A DNA stretch of 64,000 nt from Candidatus Hebobacterum abditum (GTDB lineage Bacteria; Armatimonadota; Hebobacteria; Hebobacterales; Hebobacteraceae), in NCBI GenBank assembly GCA_029821875.1, contig JALGXW010000031.1, positions 1 to 64,000 on the forward strand, written 5' to 3'. The notes under the pieces were generated by a model. That model had not been told where the DNA came from. It saw only the letters and a program-made list of their open reading frames with translations, and did no database searches. Shown here piece by piece: positions 36,625-44,946 of this stretch. Each line of letters opens with the position of its first letter. Position 1 is the first letter of the stretch. The position numbers and the translations under genes were made by a program.

Positions 36625-38547
36625 ATGATAACCTTGACCGAGGCCGATTACCGAGACAGAGTGCATGGAGGATGGCTGGGAAAGCTCATCGGGGCCAGTG
36701 TGGGGGGAGCCTCAGACGGACAGAAGCGAACGCATGAGACGCCAGGCCTGCCCGAGACGCTGTCCCGCACCCGAGCCGCGCTGAACGAGGGAACCGATCT
36801 GCAGGTCGTATGGCTCCGGGCGCTCCAGACCTTCGGACCAGGCGTCACCACAGAGGACCTCACGGGAGCATGGCTGCGCCATGTCGTCCATACCCATGGG
36901 GAGTACCCCTACGCCCGCGCGAACTTCCGAAGGGACACGCCGCCCCCCATCTCGGGTGCATTCGACAATCCCTTCCGCGATGCGCTGGGGGGGCTCGCCC
37001 GGGCCGAGCTCTGGGGGATGCTTGCCCCAGGGGATCCCGAGCAGGCGGCCTGGTTCGCCCGCCGGGACGCCATGCTCGACCACGCCATCGCGGGCCTCGA
37101 GGCGGCCATCTGGCTGGCCGGCATGGCGAGTGCGGCCTTCGTGGAAGCGGACACTTCCGGACTCATCGAAGTCGGCCTGAGTCTGATTCCGGAGGAGGGA
37201 AGACTCGCCCGAGCAGTCCGCGACGTGCTCCGCTGGCACGGAGAGCATGCCGACTGGAGCCGGACACGCGAGATGCTCCTTCGATCATACAGCTCGGAGG
37301 ACGTTCGGGACAGCGTGGTCGCAGCCGGGCTGATTGCCCTCGCGCTCCTGCACGGCCGCGGCGACTTCGCCGCCTCCATAGTCACGGCTGCGAACTCCGG
37401 ATGGAGTTCGGGTTGCACCTGCGCGGCGACCGGCGCCCTACTCGGGCTCACCCTTGGCGCCAATGAGATGCCGGAGGACTGGCGAAGCGCAGCCCGGGAA
37501 GAGGTCGTTGCCGGCTGGGGCGTTGTGGGCCTGCCCCGGAGATGGCCGGCCGCGATGCTCGCCGATCAGACGTGTGAAGTGGGCCGTCTCGTCATACGGT
37601 CCGAGTGTTCGGGGCGGGTGCAGCTTGTCGAGGAGCCGCCCGAAGAGGTGTCCCAACTGCCGAGCCTGGAGGCCTCCGCGCTGCGGCGACAACTCGCCAT
37701 CGGCTCCTACGTCGCCTCCTATCGGCGCGGCCCGCTCCGGATCCAGATCGACTACGACGGCCGCCCGACCATTGGGTACGGTGCGCCGCGCCGGCTGGCA
37801 GTTGCCCTCTCGAACACTGTGAACCGCAGTCTCGAGGTCCGCGCCCGACTCTCAGCGCCGGCAGGTTTCGTGGTAACCACCACGTCGGATTCGATTACGC
37901 TGGCCGAGAGCACGACCGTCTCCTTCCTGTTGACCTGCAGCGCTCCCAGGGAACACGCTCAAACAGCAGTCATCAACCCGTGCACGCTGTTCCTGTCGGT
38001 GGATGATGGATCTGAGGTGACCATCCCCATAACGCTGGTCGGCGAGGCCCTATGGTACGCGGCCGGGCCCTATGGGGATTTCGAGGAGGCGCATGCGCCC
38101 GAGCAGCCCGGGATTCTCTCGGGCGACATGCCGCTCGAGGCAGAAGGCTGGGAGCGCCTCTCGGTCCCGGAGCCGATGACGAACATCCTCACCGATCTGG
38201 AAGGAGAGCAAGGCACCTACTACCTGGGCACGGATATCTCGGCCCCCCGGACCCAGCGCGCACGCCTGCGCCTCGGGTGCAATGACGGCACCAAAGTGTG
38301 GCTCAACGGGCAGGAGGTCTTCTTCCAGCACGAGCACCATCCGGTCTCGCCGCTCAGCGCAGACGAGTTCGAGGTCGAGCTGCGCGACGGCTGGAACCGG
38401 CTTGTCGTGAAGATGGCCCAGTGTTCGCCGCGCCGGTTTCTCTCGCTGGCCATAAAGGACAGCCAGGGCCAGATGCTGATAGAGGCGGTGAACACGATGC
38501 CGCGGACTTCGTGGACTGCCCCGTCACCAGAGGTCGCCGCCGAGTGA
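36625..38547 (+). CDS. ADP-ribosylglycohydrolase-fold protein with degenerate metal site plus C-terminal beta-sandwich domain
   Basis: 640 aa. The N-terminal ~310 residues follow the DraG-like family seen in Planctomycetota/Armatimonadota: DRVHGGWLGKLIGASVGG, TTEDLTGAWLRHV, SGAFDNPFRDALGGLARAELWG, ARRDAMLDHAIAGLEAAIWLAGM. The metal-binding motifs look changed. The usual (N)DDTDL reads NEGTDL, and the usual GWDTDC reads GWSSGC (about residues 265-270). The C-terminal ~200 residues resemble a PA14/galactose-binding sandwich (TYYLGTDISAP, DGTKVWLNGQEVFFQHEHH, GWNRLVVKM). It may be a binding protein rather than an enzyme; family patterns are recalled, not searched. Confidence 0.75.
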   Translation: MITLTEADYRDRVHGGWLGKLIGASVGGASDGQKRTHETPGLPETLSRTRAALNEGTDLQVVWLRALQTFGPGVTTEDLTGAWLRHVVHTHGEYPYARANFRRDTPPPISGAFDNPFRDALGGLARAELWGMLAPGDPEQAAWFARRDAMLDHAIAGLEAAIWLAGMASAAFVEADTSGLIEVGLSLIPEEGRLARAVRDVLRWHGEHADWSRTREMLLRSYSSEDVRDSVVAAGLIALALLHGRGDFAASIVTAANSGWSSGCTCAATGALLGLTLGANEMPEDWRSAAREEVVAGWGVVGLPRRWPAAMLADQTCEVGRLVIRSECSGRVQLVEEPPEEVSQLPSLEASALRRQLAIGSYVASYRRGPLRIQIDYDGRPTIGYGAPRRLAVALSNTVNRSLEVRARLSAPAGFVVTTTSDSITLAESTTVSFLLTCSAPREHAQTAVINPCTLFLSVDDGSEVTIPITLVGEALWYAAGPYGDFEEAHAPEQPGILSGDMPLEAEGWERLSVPEPMTNILTDLEGEQGTYYLGTDISAPRTQRARLRLGCNDGTKVWLNGQEVFFQHEHHPVSPLSADEFEVELRDGWNRLVVKMAQCSPRRFLSLAIKDSQGQMLIEAVNTMPRTSWTAPSPEVAAE

Positions 38548-38657
38548 GGGGGCTGTGCTCTCCGCCCCACGGCAGGCGAGATGATGCGGCCGGCCGGCGA
38601 GCGGGCCTGCCGGGGCGGCCTACCACACCGGACTTACTGGGACTGCTGGGCGGCGGA

Positions 38658-39347
38658 CTACCTCTCGCTCCCCTTCTCGGATGGCTTCTCGGCGAGGTGC
38701 CGCTCGAGTAGCTGCTCCAGGCGGTTGGCCGAGAGGCCTTTCCCGCTTGCCACGACCTCTCCGTCCACCACCACGGTTGGTGTCATCATGACGCCATGGC
38801 GATCCGCTTCCGCCGAGAGGATGTCGTGCTTGCGTACGACGACTCGGCCTGGGTGTCGCTCCGCCAGCCTCCGCGCGATGCGTTCCGCCTGGATACACTT
38901 CAGACAGGGAAAGATGGCACCGAACTCCTTGATGCCGTAGAAGATCTTGACCTCCACCGCGCCCTCGTCGGCGCTCCCCTCCTCCTCCACGGTCTGTCCC
39001 TCGGAGCGCGGCCGCGCGGGGGTCCGCACGGCCATGTCAGGGATGTTGAGGTGCGGCGCGCACCTGGACGCGATGTCCTCGGGGCAGCGCTTCACCTCCC
39101 AGCAAGGGATCAGATCCAGCAGCCGCCGTATGCCCGCCGTGGTCAGGCTGTGGCCATGAATCAGCTCCGAGATGCAGCGAATCCATATCAGGTCCTGATC
39201 GCTGTAGAGACGCTGGTCCGATCCCGGCTTCCGAGCGGGCCGAATGAGGCCCTCGCCCTCATAGACACGCAGAGTACGAGCGCTAAGCCCAACTTGCTGT
39301 GCCGCCATGCCGATCTGGTAGACCGGCGCACCGCGGTCTCTCTCCAC
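38658..39347 (-). CDS. MerR-type regulator fused to a thioredoxin-like domain
   Basis: 229 aa from GTG 39347 (AGGAGGT about 7 nt upstream; another GTG is 9 nt earlier). The N-terminal winged-helix MerR domain reads YQIGMAAQQVGLSARTLRVYEGEGLIRPAR, with a Cys-rich effector segment LIPCWEVKRCPEDIASRC (about residues 78-95). After a charged linker, the C-terminal ~90 residues form a thioredoxin/glutaredoxin-like fold: VKIFYG, redox motif CLKC, and cis-Pro loop MMTPTVVVDG. The fusion suggests sensing of a thiol-reactive metal(loid) or redox state. It is divergent from the DGC genes it may control. Confidence 0.85.
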   Translation of the reverse strand: MERDRGAPVYQIGMAAQQVGLSARTLRVYEGEGLIRPARKPGSDQRLYSDQDLIWIRCISELIHGHSLTTAGIRRLLDLIPCWEVKRCPEDIASRCAPHLNIPDMAVRTPARPRSEGQTVEEEGSADEGAVEVKIFYGIKEFGAIFPCLKCIQAERIARRLAERHPGRVVVRKHDILSAEADRHGVMMTPTVVVDGEVVASGKGLSANRLEQLLERHLAEKPSEKGSER

Positions 39348-39377
39348 TCGACTCACCTCCTCGCGAGTCCCTGCCTG

Positions 39378-39405
39378 AGTTTACCCTGGAAGGAATTGTT
39401 GTCAA
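39378..39405 (-). promoter_or_regulatory. Candidate sigma70-type promoter of the MerR-thioredoxin gene, overlapping a palindrome
   Basis: On the minus strand TTGACA (39405-39400) is followed after 16 nt by TAAACT (39383-39378), 31 nt upstream of the GTG start. The -35 box lies inside the short palindrome GTTGTCAAC (39398-39406), a possible regulator site in the divergent intergenic region. Confidence 0.5.
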
Positions 39406-39531
39406 CTAAATTCACAGAAATGTCATGCGGTTGACCCCCCACCGCGCCCGGGTCGTGGACATAATCAGCATGGCACCCCGCTAGATGCAGTGTCGGCGGG
39501 TGCGAGAAGCCTGACCAATGGGAGGCTCGGG

Positions 39532-39960
39532 ATGGCTGAGGAGCAGGACTTCAAGGTGGCGGTGTTGGGGTGCAATGGGATCGGCCGGCTGGTGTCCACC
39601 GTTGTGCGAATGGCGGGCTATAAGATCAAGGAGATGCGGCCGGACCAGGTAGAGCTCCTGAGTTGCGGCCGCCTAGCGGTGAAGGAGCCGGAGCACATGA
39701 AGCTGCTCGAGAACTACCCGTTGCTCGTGATAGACGGTTGCCGCCCTCACTGCGCGAGCTTCATGGCCGACGAGCTGGGGAAGCCGCCTGCGGCGCGGAT
39801 CTACGTGGCCGACGTGATGGCCGAGAGCAAGCTCAACGTCGCTGGCGAGAAGCGGCGCGGCCTCACCGAGAAGGGCGAGAAGCTCGTGGACGCCGTCGCG
39901 CAGAAGGCGGTCGAGGAGATCGACCGCATTGTCGCCGATGAGATGTTGAGCACCCTATAG
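39532..39960 (+). CDS. DGC-domain putative zinc-binding protein (first copy)
   Basis: 142 aa from ATG 39532 with GGGAGG 6 nt upstream. It belongs by pattern to the DGC family (PF08859-like): AVLGCNGIGRLVSTVVRMAGY, LLSCGRLAVKEPEHMKLLENYPLLVIDGCRPHCASFMADELG (key residues: the Asp-Gly-Cys triplet and two following Cys). The family is thought to bind zinc or another soft metal and is often found near arsenic or redox genes; its function is not established. It is the first gene downstream of the divergent MerR-thioredoxin promoter region and precedes a second DGC copy by 22 bp. Confidence 0.82.
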   Translation: MAEEQDFKVAVLGCNGIGRLVSTVVRMAGYKIKEMRPDQVELLSCGRLAVKEPEHMKLLENYPLLVIDGCRPHCASFMADELGKPPAARIYVADVMAESKLNVAGEKRRGLTEKGEKLVDAVAQKAVEEIDRIVADEMLSTL

Positions 39961-39982
39961 GGTGACTGAGGAGAGAGCCAGA

Positions 39983-40381
39983 ATGGCCGATAAGGTTTGT
40001 CTTCAGCCCTGTCTGGGACTTCGCAAAGAGGCGGTGTTGTGCCGACAGGCATTCTACGTCGTCCACGAAGAGATGCGGCCCGATCAGACTGTGCTCGGGT
40101 GCGGGCCGGCGCTAAATGCGAACGTCCAGGAAGACCTGGACTTCATCGAGATGTACCCCGTGATGGCAGTAGAGGCCTGCGACCTGGACTGCGCCACGAA
40201 GCTGGTTGACAAGAAGGGAAAGAAGGCTGCGCGCACCGTGCGAGTCACAGAGCTAGCCAAGGAGCTAGACGTGGACCTGGAGGGCCTGCCTGAGGGCAGG
40301 AGCATCGACACCGACCATCCCGCCGTTCGGGCGATGGCCGACCGCATCGCCGCGATGGTGGACGAGATGCTCGCCGCCTAG
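39983..40381 (+). CDS. DGC-domain-like putative zinc-binding protein (second copy)
   Basis: 132 aa from ATG 39983 with GAGGAGAGAG upstream. It is a paralogue of the preceding gene with CLQPCLGLRKEAVLCRQAFYVV, VLGCGPALNANVQEDLDFIEMYPVMAVEACDLDCATKLV and a C-terminal helix. The DGC triplet is replaced by EAC, but the second Cys (DLDC) is kept, giving a Cys-rich candidate soft-metal site. Pairing of two variants suggests they may act as a heterodimer; that is inference. Confidence 0.75.
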   Translation: MADKVCLQPCLGLRKEAVLCRQAFYVVHEEMRPDQTVLGCGPALNANVQEDLDFIEMYPVMAVEACDLDCATKLVDKKGKKAARTVRVTELAKELDVDLEGLPEGRSIDTDHPAVRAMADRIAAMVDEMLAA

Positions 40382-40413
40382 CGGCAGAGCTCAACGGGCA
40401 GGAGGGGTCAACA

Positions 40414-41256
40414 GTGAGAAGAGGGAGTCTTCTCGGGGAGTGCCTGAGCGAATACCTCGGCACCCTCATACTTGTGTTCTTCGGCGTAGGCGCGGTCAAT
40501 GCAGCCGTACTGACCGGCGCGCAGACTGGCATGTGGCAGGTTGCGGTGGTGTGGGGAGTGGGCATTGCCCTCGCCATCTACACCACCGGCGCTGTCAGCG
40601 GATGCCACATCAACCCCGCCATCACGGTCGCGATGGCGGCCTGGCGCGGTTTTCCCAAGGCCAAGATCGGGCCCTACATCCTGGCGCAGTTGGCAGGAGC
40701 CTTCTCCGGCTCGCTCATCCTCTACGGGCTCTTCCACGGCATCATCCCCGCCTTCGAGGCCTCGCATAGCATCATGCGAGGGCAGGCCGGCAGTCAGCTC
40801 TCTGCCATGGTCTTTGGCGAGTACTTCCCGAACCCGGCGATCTTCGGAACGACCCCAAAGGCCTTCGCACAGGTCTCCCACCTCACGGCCATGTTCGCCG
40901 AGGCGATCGGCACCGCGTTCCTCGCCTGCTTCATCTTCTCGCTGACGGAGCCCCGCAACACAGAAGCGCCTCGGTTCATGACTCCCCTGTTCATCGGCCT
41001 AGCCGTATCCATCATCATCTCGATCATCGCGCCCCTCACCCAGGCCGGCATCAACCCCGCCCGCGATTTCGGGCCGCGCCTCGTCGCCCTTCTCTTCGGC
41101 TGGGGCGACATCGCGATCCCAGGGCCCCGAGGCGGCTTCTTTAGCGTCTACATTCTCTCGCCCGTGATCGGCGCGGTCTTCGGCGCGGGCGTCTACCAAG
41201 GGCTGGTACGTCGGTATCTGCCGTCCGCGGGGGGATCGTCCGTGCAGACGACATAA
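40414..41256 (+). CDS. Aquaglyceroporin (MIP family)
   Basis: 280 aa from GTG 40414 with GGAGGGG 6 nt upstream. Six membrane segments and two pore half-helices are visible with both NPA motifs: SGCHINPAITVAMA and INPARDFGPRL (the NPARD form of glycerol channels). Aquaglyceroporins also pass arsenite, and in Sinorhizobium an aquaporin next to ArsC acts as the arsenite exit. Here it lies in the same run as an ArsC gene, so arsenite conduction is a reasonable but untested role. Confidence 0.92.
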   Translation: MRRGSLLGECLSEYLGTLILVFFGVGAVNAAVLTGAQTGMWQVAVVWGVGIALAIYTTGAVSGCHINPAITVAMAAWRGFPKAKIGPYILAQLAGAFSGSLILYGLFHGIIPAFEASHSIMRGQAGSQLSAMVFGEYFPNPAIFGTTPKAFAQVSHLTAMFAEAIGTAFLACFIFSLTEPRNTEAPRFMTPLFIGLAVSIIISIIAPLTQAGINPARDFGPRLVALLFGWGDIAIPGPRGGFFSVYILSPVIGAVFGAGVYQGLVRRYLPSAGGSSVQTT

Positions 41257-41277
41257 CGTGCGCGGGAGTGGGTCAAG

Positions 41278-42387
41278 ATGAGAACGAAGGGGTTCTGGTT
41301 GTGGGTGGCTTTGACAGTGGCGGGCCTACTGAGCCTGCCGGCGGTGGTCGCGTCCGCCGCCCCGGAGGCGGGCGTGGCGCAGACCAAGCTCGGCGCAGGA
41401 TGGCTGGCCGGGATAGCCATTCTGGCCGGCCTCGCGGCGGCCTTTCTGGGCTACGGGAATGGCGCGAACGACATCTCCAAGACCATAGCGACGCTTGTGG
41501 GAACGGGGCTGGCCAACTACCGGACCGCGGTGAAATGGGGGGCAATCGCCAGCGCGGTTGGTGGCTTCGCAGCGGCCTTCCTGGCCGCCAAGATGGTGGA
41601 CACCTTCTCGACGGGACTGGTGCTGGCCGACCCCACCATGCGGTTCTCCCTGGCGGTCATCATCGGCGCTGTCGTGTGGGTGCTGGTGGCGACGCGTATC
41701 GGCATGCCGGTTTCCACCACGCACTCCATCACCGGGGCCGTGGTGTTGACAGCAGTCGGTGCATTTGGCGCCAGCGAGGTGGCCTGGTCGGCGCTCTCGA
41801 AGAAGATCGTGCTGCCATTGCTCCTCAGCCCCGTGGTGGCAATGGGCCTTGCTCTGGCGATGCTGGGAGTTGTGCGCCTCGTCTTCAGGGCCTGCCGCGG
41901 CGGCCAGTGTCAGGCCTGTCACTGGATCTCTGCCATGGCCTCGTCCTTCGCCCGAGCGTTCAACGACATCCCCAAGATCGTCGCACTCCTCTTCACCTTC
42001 GGCGTGGCAGCAGGGCTGTGCGGCGGACGTGCCCCCCTGTGGATGTTCTTCGTGATAGGCGGCGCGGCCGCGCTGGGCGCTCTCATCGCAGGCCTTCGCG
42101 TGACTGAGACGCTCGCCTATAAAGTCACCGACCTCGACCACGAGGAGGGCCTGACCGCAAACCTCACCACCGCTGCTGTTGTGATAGGAACAGCGATTCA
42201 CGGATTCCCCGTCTCCACCACCCACGTGAGCTCGTTCGCGATCATGGGGGGGGGCATCAGGGACGGCGTTAACGCCATCCGCTGGGGAAAGGTCGCCGAA
42301 ATGGCCGCCGCCTGGGTCATCACCCTCCCTCTGTCTGGAGTGCTGGGCTACGGGGCCTATCTGTTGCTGTCTCGGATATACGCGTGA
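41278..42387 (+). CDS. PiT-family inorganic phosphate transporter
   Basis: 369 aa. There is a cleavable-looking N-terminal hydrophobic segment, then the two PiT signature repeats: GYGNGANDISKTIATLVGTG and SSFARAFNDIPKIVAL. Both VSTTHS (GMPVSTTHSITGAVV) and VSTTHVSS motifs are intact. PiT proteins import phosphate (and arsenate) with H+ or Na+. The location between an aquaglyceroporin and arsC ties it to arsenate/phosphate handling. A short Cys pair in the middle loop (CRGGQCQAC) is unusual for the family. Confidence 0.93.
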   Translation: MRTKGFWLWVALTVAGLLSLPAVVASAAPEAGVAQTKLGAGWLAGIAILAGLAAAFLGYGNGANDISKTIATLVGTGLANYRTAVKWGAIASAVGGFAAAFLAAKMVDTFSTGLVLADPTMRFSLAVIIGAVVWVLVATRIGMPVSTTHSITGAVVLTAVGAFGASEVAWSALSKKIVLPLLLSPVVAMGLALAMLGVVRLVFRACRGGQCQACHWISAMASSFARAFNDIPKIVALLFTFGVAAGLCGGRAPLWMFFVIGGAAALGALIAGLRVTETLAYKVTDLDHEEGLTANLTTAAVVIGTAIHGFPVSTTHVSSFAIMGGGIRDGVNAIRWGKVAEMAAAWVITLPLSGVLGYGAYLLLSRIYA

Positions 42388-42421
42388 TGTGCGCGTCGCG
42401 GGGGAGTGGGGGAGATCTAGC

Positions 42422-42870
42422 GTGAAACGAGTGCTGTTCGTTTGCATACACAACTCCGGGCGGAGCCAGATGGCGGAGGCCTTCGGCAACGCGGTGCCCC
42501 GTGCCGACTTCTCCGCTGTCTCTGCGGGCACCGCCCCGGCGGAGCGGTTGAACCCGACCGTGGTGAAAGCAATGGAGGAGGTCGGGATCGATATGACCAG
42601 TCACTCGCCGAAGCTGCTCACGCCGGCGATGCTCGAGTCTGCGAACCTCGTCATCTCCATGGGCTGTGGCGTTGAGGAAAGCTGTCCGATAGCTGTCCGA
42701 TAGCGCTTGTCGGCGCCCGGGACTGGGCACTGAAGGACCCGGCGTGCCAACCGATCGAGAAGGTCCGTGAGATAAGGGACGAGATCAAGCGTAGAGTCCA
42801 GGATCTTGTCCGGTCCTTCTCCGGCGATCGAGATCCCGGCCGGGGCGAGCCCGCGAGCGGGGCCGGCTGA
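42422..42870 (+). pseudogene. arsC: Arsenate reductase (ArsC, LMW-PTP type) frameshifted by an 11-bp duplication
   Basis: The frame starts at GTG 42422 with GGGGGAG upstream. VLFVCIHNSGRSQMAEAF is the PTP-loop signature (CIHNSGRS) of thioredoxin-coupled arsenate reductases. The frame runs to GCGVEESCPIAVR and stops at 42703. Removing one copy of the tandem 11-mer at 42680-42701 restores GVEESCPIALVGARDWALKD and the C-terminal QPIEKVREIRDEIKRR in frame to a TGA at 42868, 145 codons in all, the family's normal size. The break lies after both the P-loop Cys and the second Cys. Real inactivation, a phase-variable tract or an assembly error are all possible. Confidence 0.88.
42680..42701 (+). repeat. 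11-bp perfect tandem duplication inside arsC
   Basis: AGCTGTCCGAT occurs at 42680-42690 and again at 42691-42701 with no spacer. Eleven extra bases shift the frame, and deleting either copy restores the normal ArsC sequence to its expected stop. Confidence 0.95.
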
Positions 42871-42900
42871 GCCATGACCGCACCCGAGGAGGTGAGTGCG

Positions 42901-43632
42901 ATGGAAGACAGCGCGAAGACGAGGGCCGACACGGAGATCATCCTCGTGCCGTGCGCCTATACCGATCGCATAGGCTGCCGCATCGTCCAGCGCGCGGTGG
43001 AGCTGGCCGCTGCCGACACGCCCGAGGTGGCGACGGCGGAACCCGCCGACTGCCCGAAGGGGCCAGGGAAGTTTGTCATCGCCGTCGACGCCTCCAGCGC
43101 ATGCAAGGCCTCTGAGGAACTCGAGAAATGCGGCGCGCGCCCGTCAGCGACGGTTTCCGCACCCGAAGTGCTGGCCCGGGAAGGGCTCGTGCGGCCGGGC
43201 GTCGACGTCCGCGGCCGAGTTGACGAGCTGGCGGAGGCGCTCGCCGACGCCATCAGGGAGTCGCTGACCGAGGTGCTGGAAGAAGTCCGGGAGCGCGGCC
43301 GCTACCGCGAGGAGATGGCGCCGGTGATGAAGCGGTTCCAGGGAATCTGGGGCAAGGTGGAGTCTCTTCCATCACCCAATGGTGTGCCGGAGGCGAAGGA
43401 GCAATCGGCTGCCGAATTGCTGGCCAAGAGGGCTCGGAACCTCTTCGTTCGGTTCGACGAGGTCGTGCCTCCGTCGCGGTGGGCAGAGCCGCACGACCTC
43501 TTCCAGGACGCACTGCTCTGCATCGCCTACGCGTCCGAGGGGTGGGCCGCGGGCGACAGCGATCGCTGGGAGCAGAACATGGAGAAGGCGCGCGTTCAGG
43601 TCAAGCCACTGCTCCGACGTCTGGAGGCCTGA
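42901..43632 (+). CDS. DGC-like protein with C-terminal helical domain (third, divergent copy)
   Basis: 243 aa from ATG 42901, preceded by a near-ideal AGGAGGTGA. The N-terminal ~110 residues resemble a DGC fold: VPCAYTDRIGCRIVQRAVELAA, ADCPKGPGKFVIAVDASSACKASEELEKCGARPS. The DGC triplet itself reads DAS, so the metal site is altered, though nearby Cys remain. The C-terminal ~130 residues are predicted helical and I do not recognise them (ALLCIAYASEGW, a Trp-rich helix pair). It follows arsC directly. Confidence 0.6.
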   Translation: MEDSAKTRADTEIILVPCAYTDRIGCRIVQRAVELAAADTPEVATAEPADCPKGPGKFVIAVDASSACKASEELEKCGARPSATVSAPEVLAREGLVRPGVDVRGRVDELAEALADAIRESLTEVLEEVRERGRYREEMAPVMKRFQGIWGKVESLPSPNGVPEAKEQSAAELLAKRARNLFVRFDEVVPPSRWAEPHDLFQDALLCIAYASEGWAAGDSDRWEQNMEKARVQVKPLLRRLEA

Positions 43633-43752
43633 CCTCGGCCGCGACTCATCGGCCTCGCGCCATCCCACATGCCGCTGGGGCAGGTGAGCCCCAGCGCGCC
43701 CCCGAATCTCCACGCCCGGTGAAGCGCCCGTAAGCGTTTCTTGGAGGACCCC

Positions 43753-44508
43753 GTGCGAGTCATCAACTGCCACGCCCATTTCCACGGACGCAACGAGGTC
43801 GAGGAGAAGAGGGCTCTGTGGGATTCGCTGGGCTATATCAAGGTATGTATGAGCTTTCAGAACGAAGAGGTGCTGAAGCTCGCACAGCGCTACCCGGACT
43901 ACATCATCCCCTTCTACCACCTGAATCTGGATGCCGAAGGGGCGGATGATGTGGCGCGAGCCCGAGAGCAGGGCTTCGTCGGCCTGAAACTCATCGGGCC
44001 CAAGCTCCCGTACTCGCACGAGTCATACTTCCCGGTCTACGAGCGCGCGCAGGATCTCAACATGCCGATGCTGCTGCACACGGGCTTCCTGTCATTCGAA
44101 GGCGGGCGCGGCGTCAGGCAGGAGAACCTGCAGCCGACCCATCTGATCACGATGGCGACGTACTTCCCGGAGCTTCGGATGGTCGGCGCCCACCTCGGCA
44201 ACCAGTGGCCCATGGAGGCCGTGGCCGCCATGGAGTACTGCCCGAACATCTGGTATGACATGTCAGGTGGCACCATCCGCAACTACCCGGCCTCCTGGTT
44301 CCGCTGGCTGTTCGAACGGGTGGACCGGAATGAAACCGGGCAGCGGCCCAAGGTAAGCTTGGAACTCGTAGGGAAGCTCGTGTTCGGATCAGACAACCCC
44401 GACGACACGATGGACTTCTATCGGAACTTCATGGCGGCCCTTGAGATCCCGGCGGAGGTGCAGCAGAAGGTGTACTACGACAACGCCGTCGAGTGGCTCG
44501 GCATGTAG
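43753..44508 (+). CDS. Amidohydrolase (PF04909 type)
   Basis: 251 aa from GTG 43753, with GGAGG 5 nt upstream. It is a TIM-barrel metal-dependent hydrolase: the N-terminal metal motif HAHFHG, YIIPFYHLNLD, GFVGLKLIGP, MLLHTGF, MVGAHLGNQWP and the C-terminal GSDNPDDTMDFYRNF with the catalytic Asp. The substrate cannot be told. The cupin gene starts 34 bp further on the same strand and may belong to the same transcript. Confidence 0.85.
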   Translation: MRVINCHAHFHGRNEVEEKRALWDSLGYIKVCMSFQNEEVLKLAQRYPDYIIPFYHLNLDAEGADDVARAREQGFVGLKLIGPKLPYSHESYFPVYERAQDLNMPMLLHTGFLSFEGGRGVRQENLQPTHLITMATYFPELRMVGAHLGNQWPMEAVAAMEYCPNIWYDMSGGTIRNYPASWFRWLFERVDRNETGQRPKVSLELVGKLVFGSDNPDDTMDFYRNFMAALEIPAEVQQKVYYDNAVEWLGM

Positions 44509-44542
44509 CAGCCGCACAGCTTCTTCCCAGGAGGTGGTACTC

Positions 44543-44890
44543 GTGAAGGTGGTTCGTTCCGGCGAGGTAGCGGCCCAACCCGTAGAAGAGCAGGGAGCGA
44601 AGGGGACTACGGTACGGTGGTTGATCGGCCGGCCCGATGGCGCGCCGAACTTCGCCATGCGGGTGTTCGAGCTGGAGCCGGGTGGCAGCACGCCCCTCCA
44701 CGCGCATGCATGGGAACACGAGGCTTACATTCTCGAGGGCGCGGCCGAGGTCGTTACAGACTCGGGCCCCACGGCCGTCTCCCAGGGCGACGCGGTGCTC
44801 GTGCTGCCCGAAGAGCGGCACCGGTTTCGGAATGCAGGAGCTGGCACCGCGAGGTTCCTCTGTATGGTGCCGCTGCCCCCGGAAGACTGA
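44543..44890 (+). CDS. Small cupin-domain protein
   Basis: 115 aa from GTG 44543 with CAGGAGGTG upstream. It is a single-domain beta-barrel cupin: the metal-binding set HAHAWEHEAYILEG (His, His, Glu) and the second motif PEERHRFRNAG with the fourth ligand His. Small cupins bind a divalent metal and act as isomerases, dioxygenases or sensors; no specific role is visible. It is convergent with the sulfatase-like gene. Confidence 0.88.
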   Translation: MKVVRSGEVAAQPVEEQGAKGTTVRWLIGRPDGAPNFAMRVFELEPGGSTPLHAHAWEHEAYILEGAAEVVTDSGPTAVSQGDAVLVLPEERHRFRNAGAGTARFLCMVPLPPED

Positions 44891-44946
44891 GGCCCGCCGC
44901 TGCCTGGGAAGGAGGGTCACGCCAGGTCGCGCAGGGCCGGCGCGGG

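Noticed and set aside
39431-39465. TTGACC ... CATAAT as a plus-strand promoter for the DGC operon
   Set aside because: The 23-nt spacing is too long even for MerR-type promoters (19-20 nt), so I could not call it.
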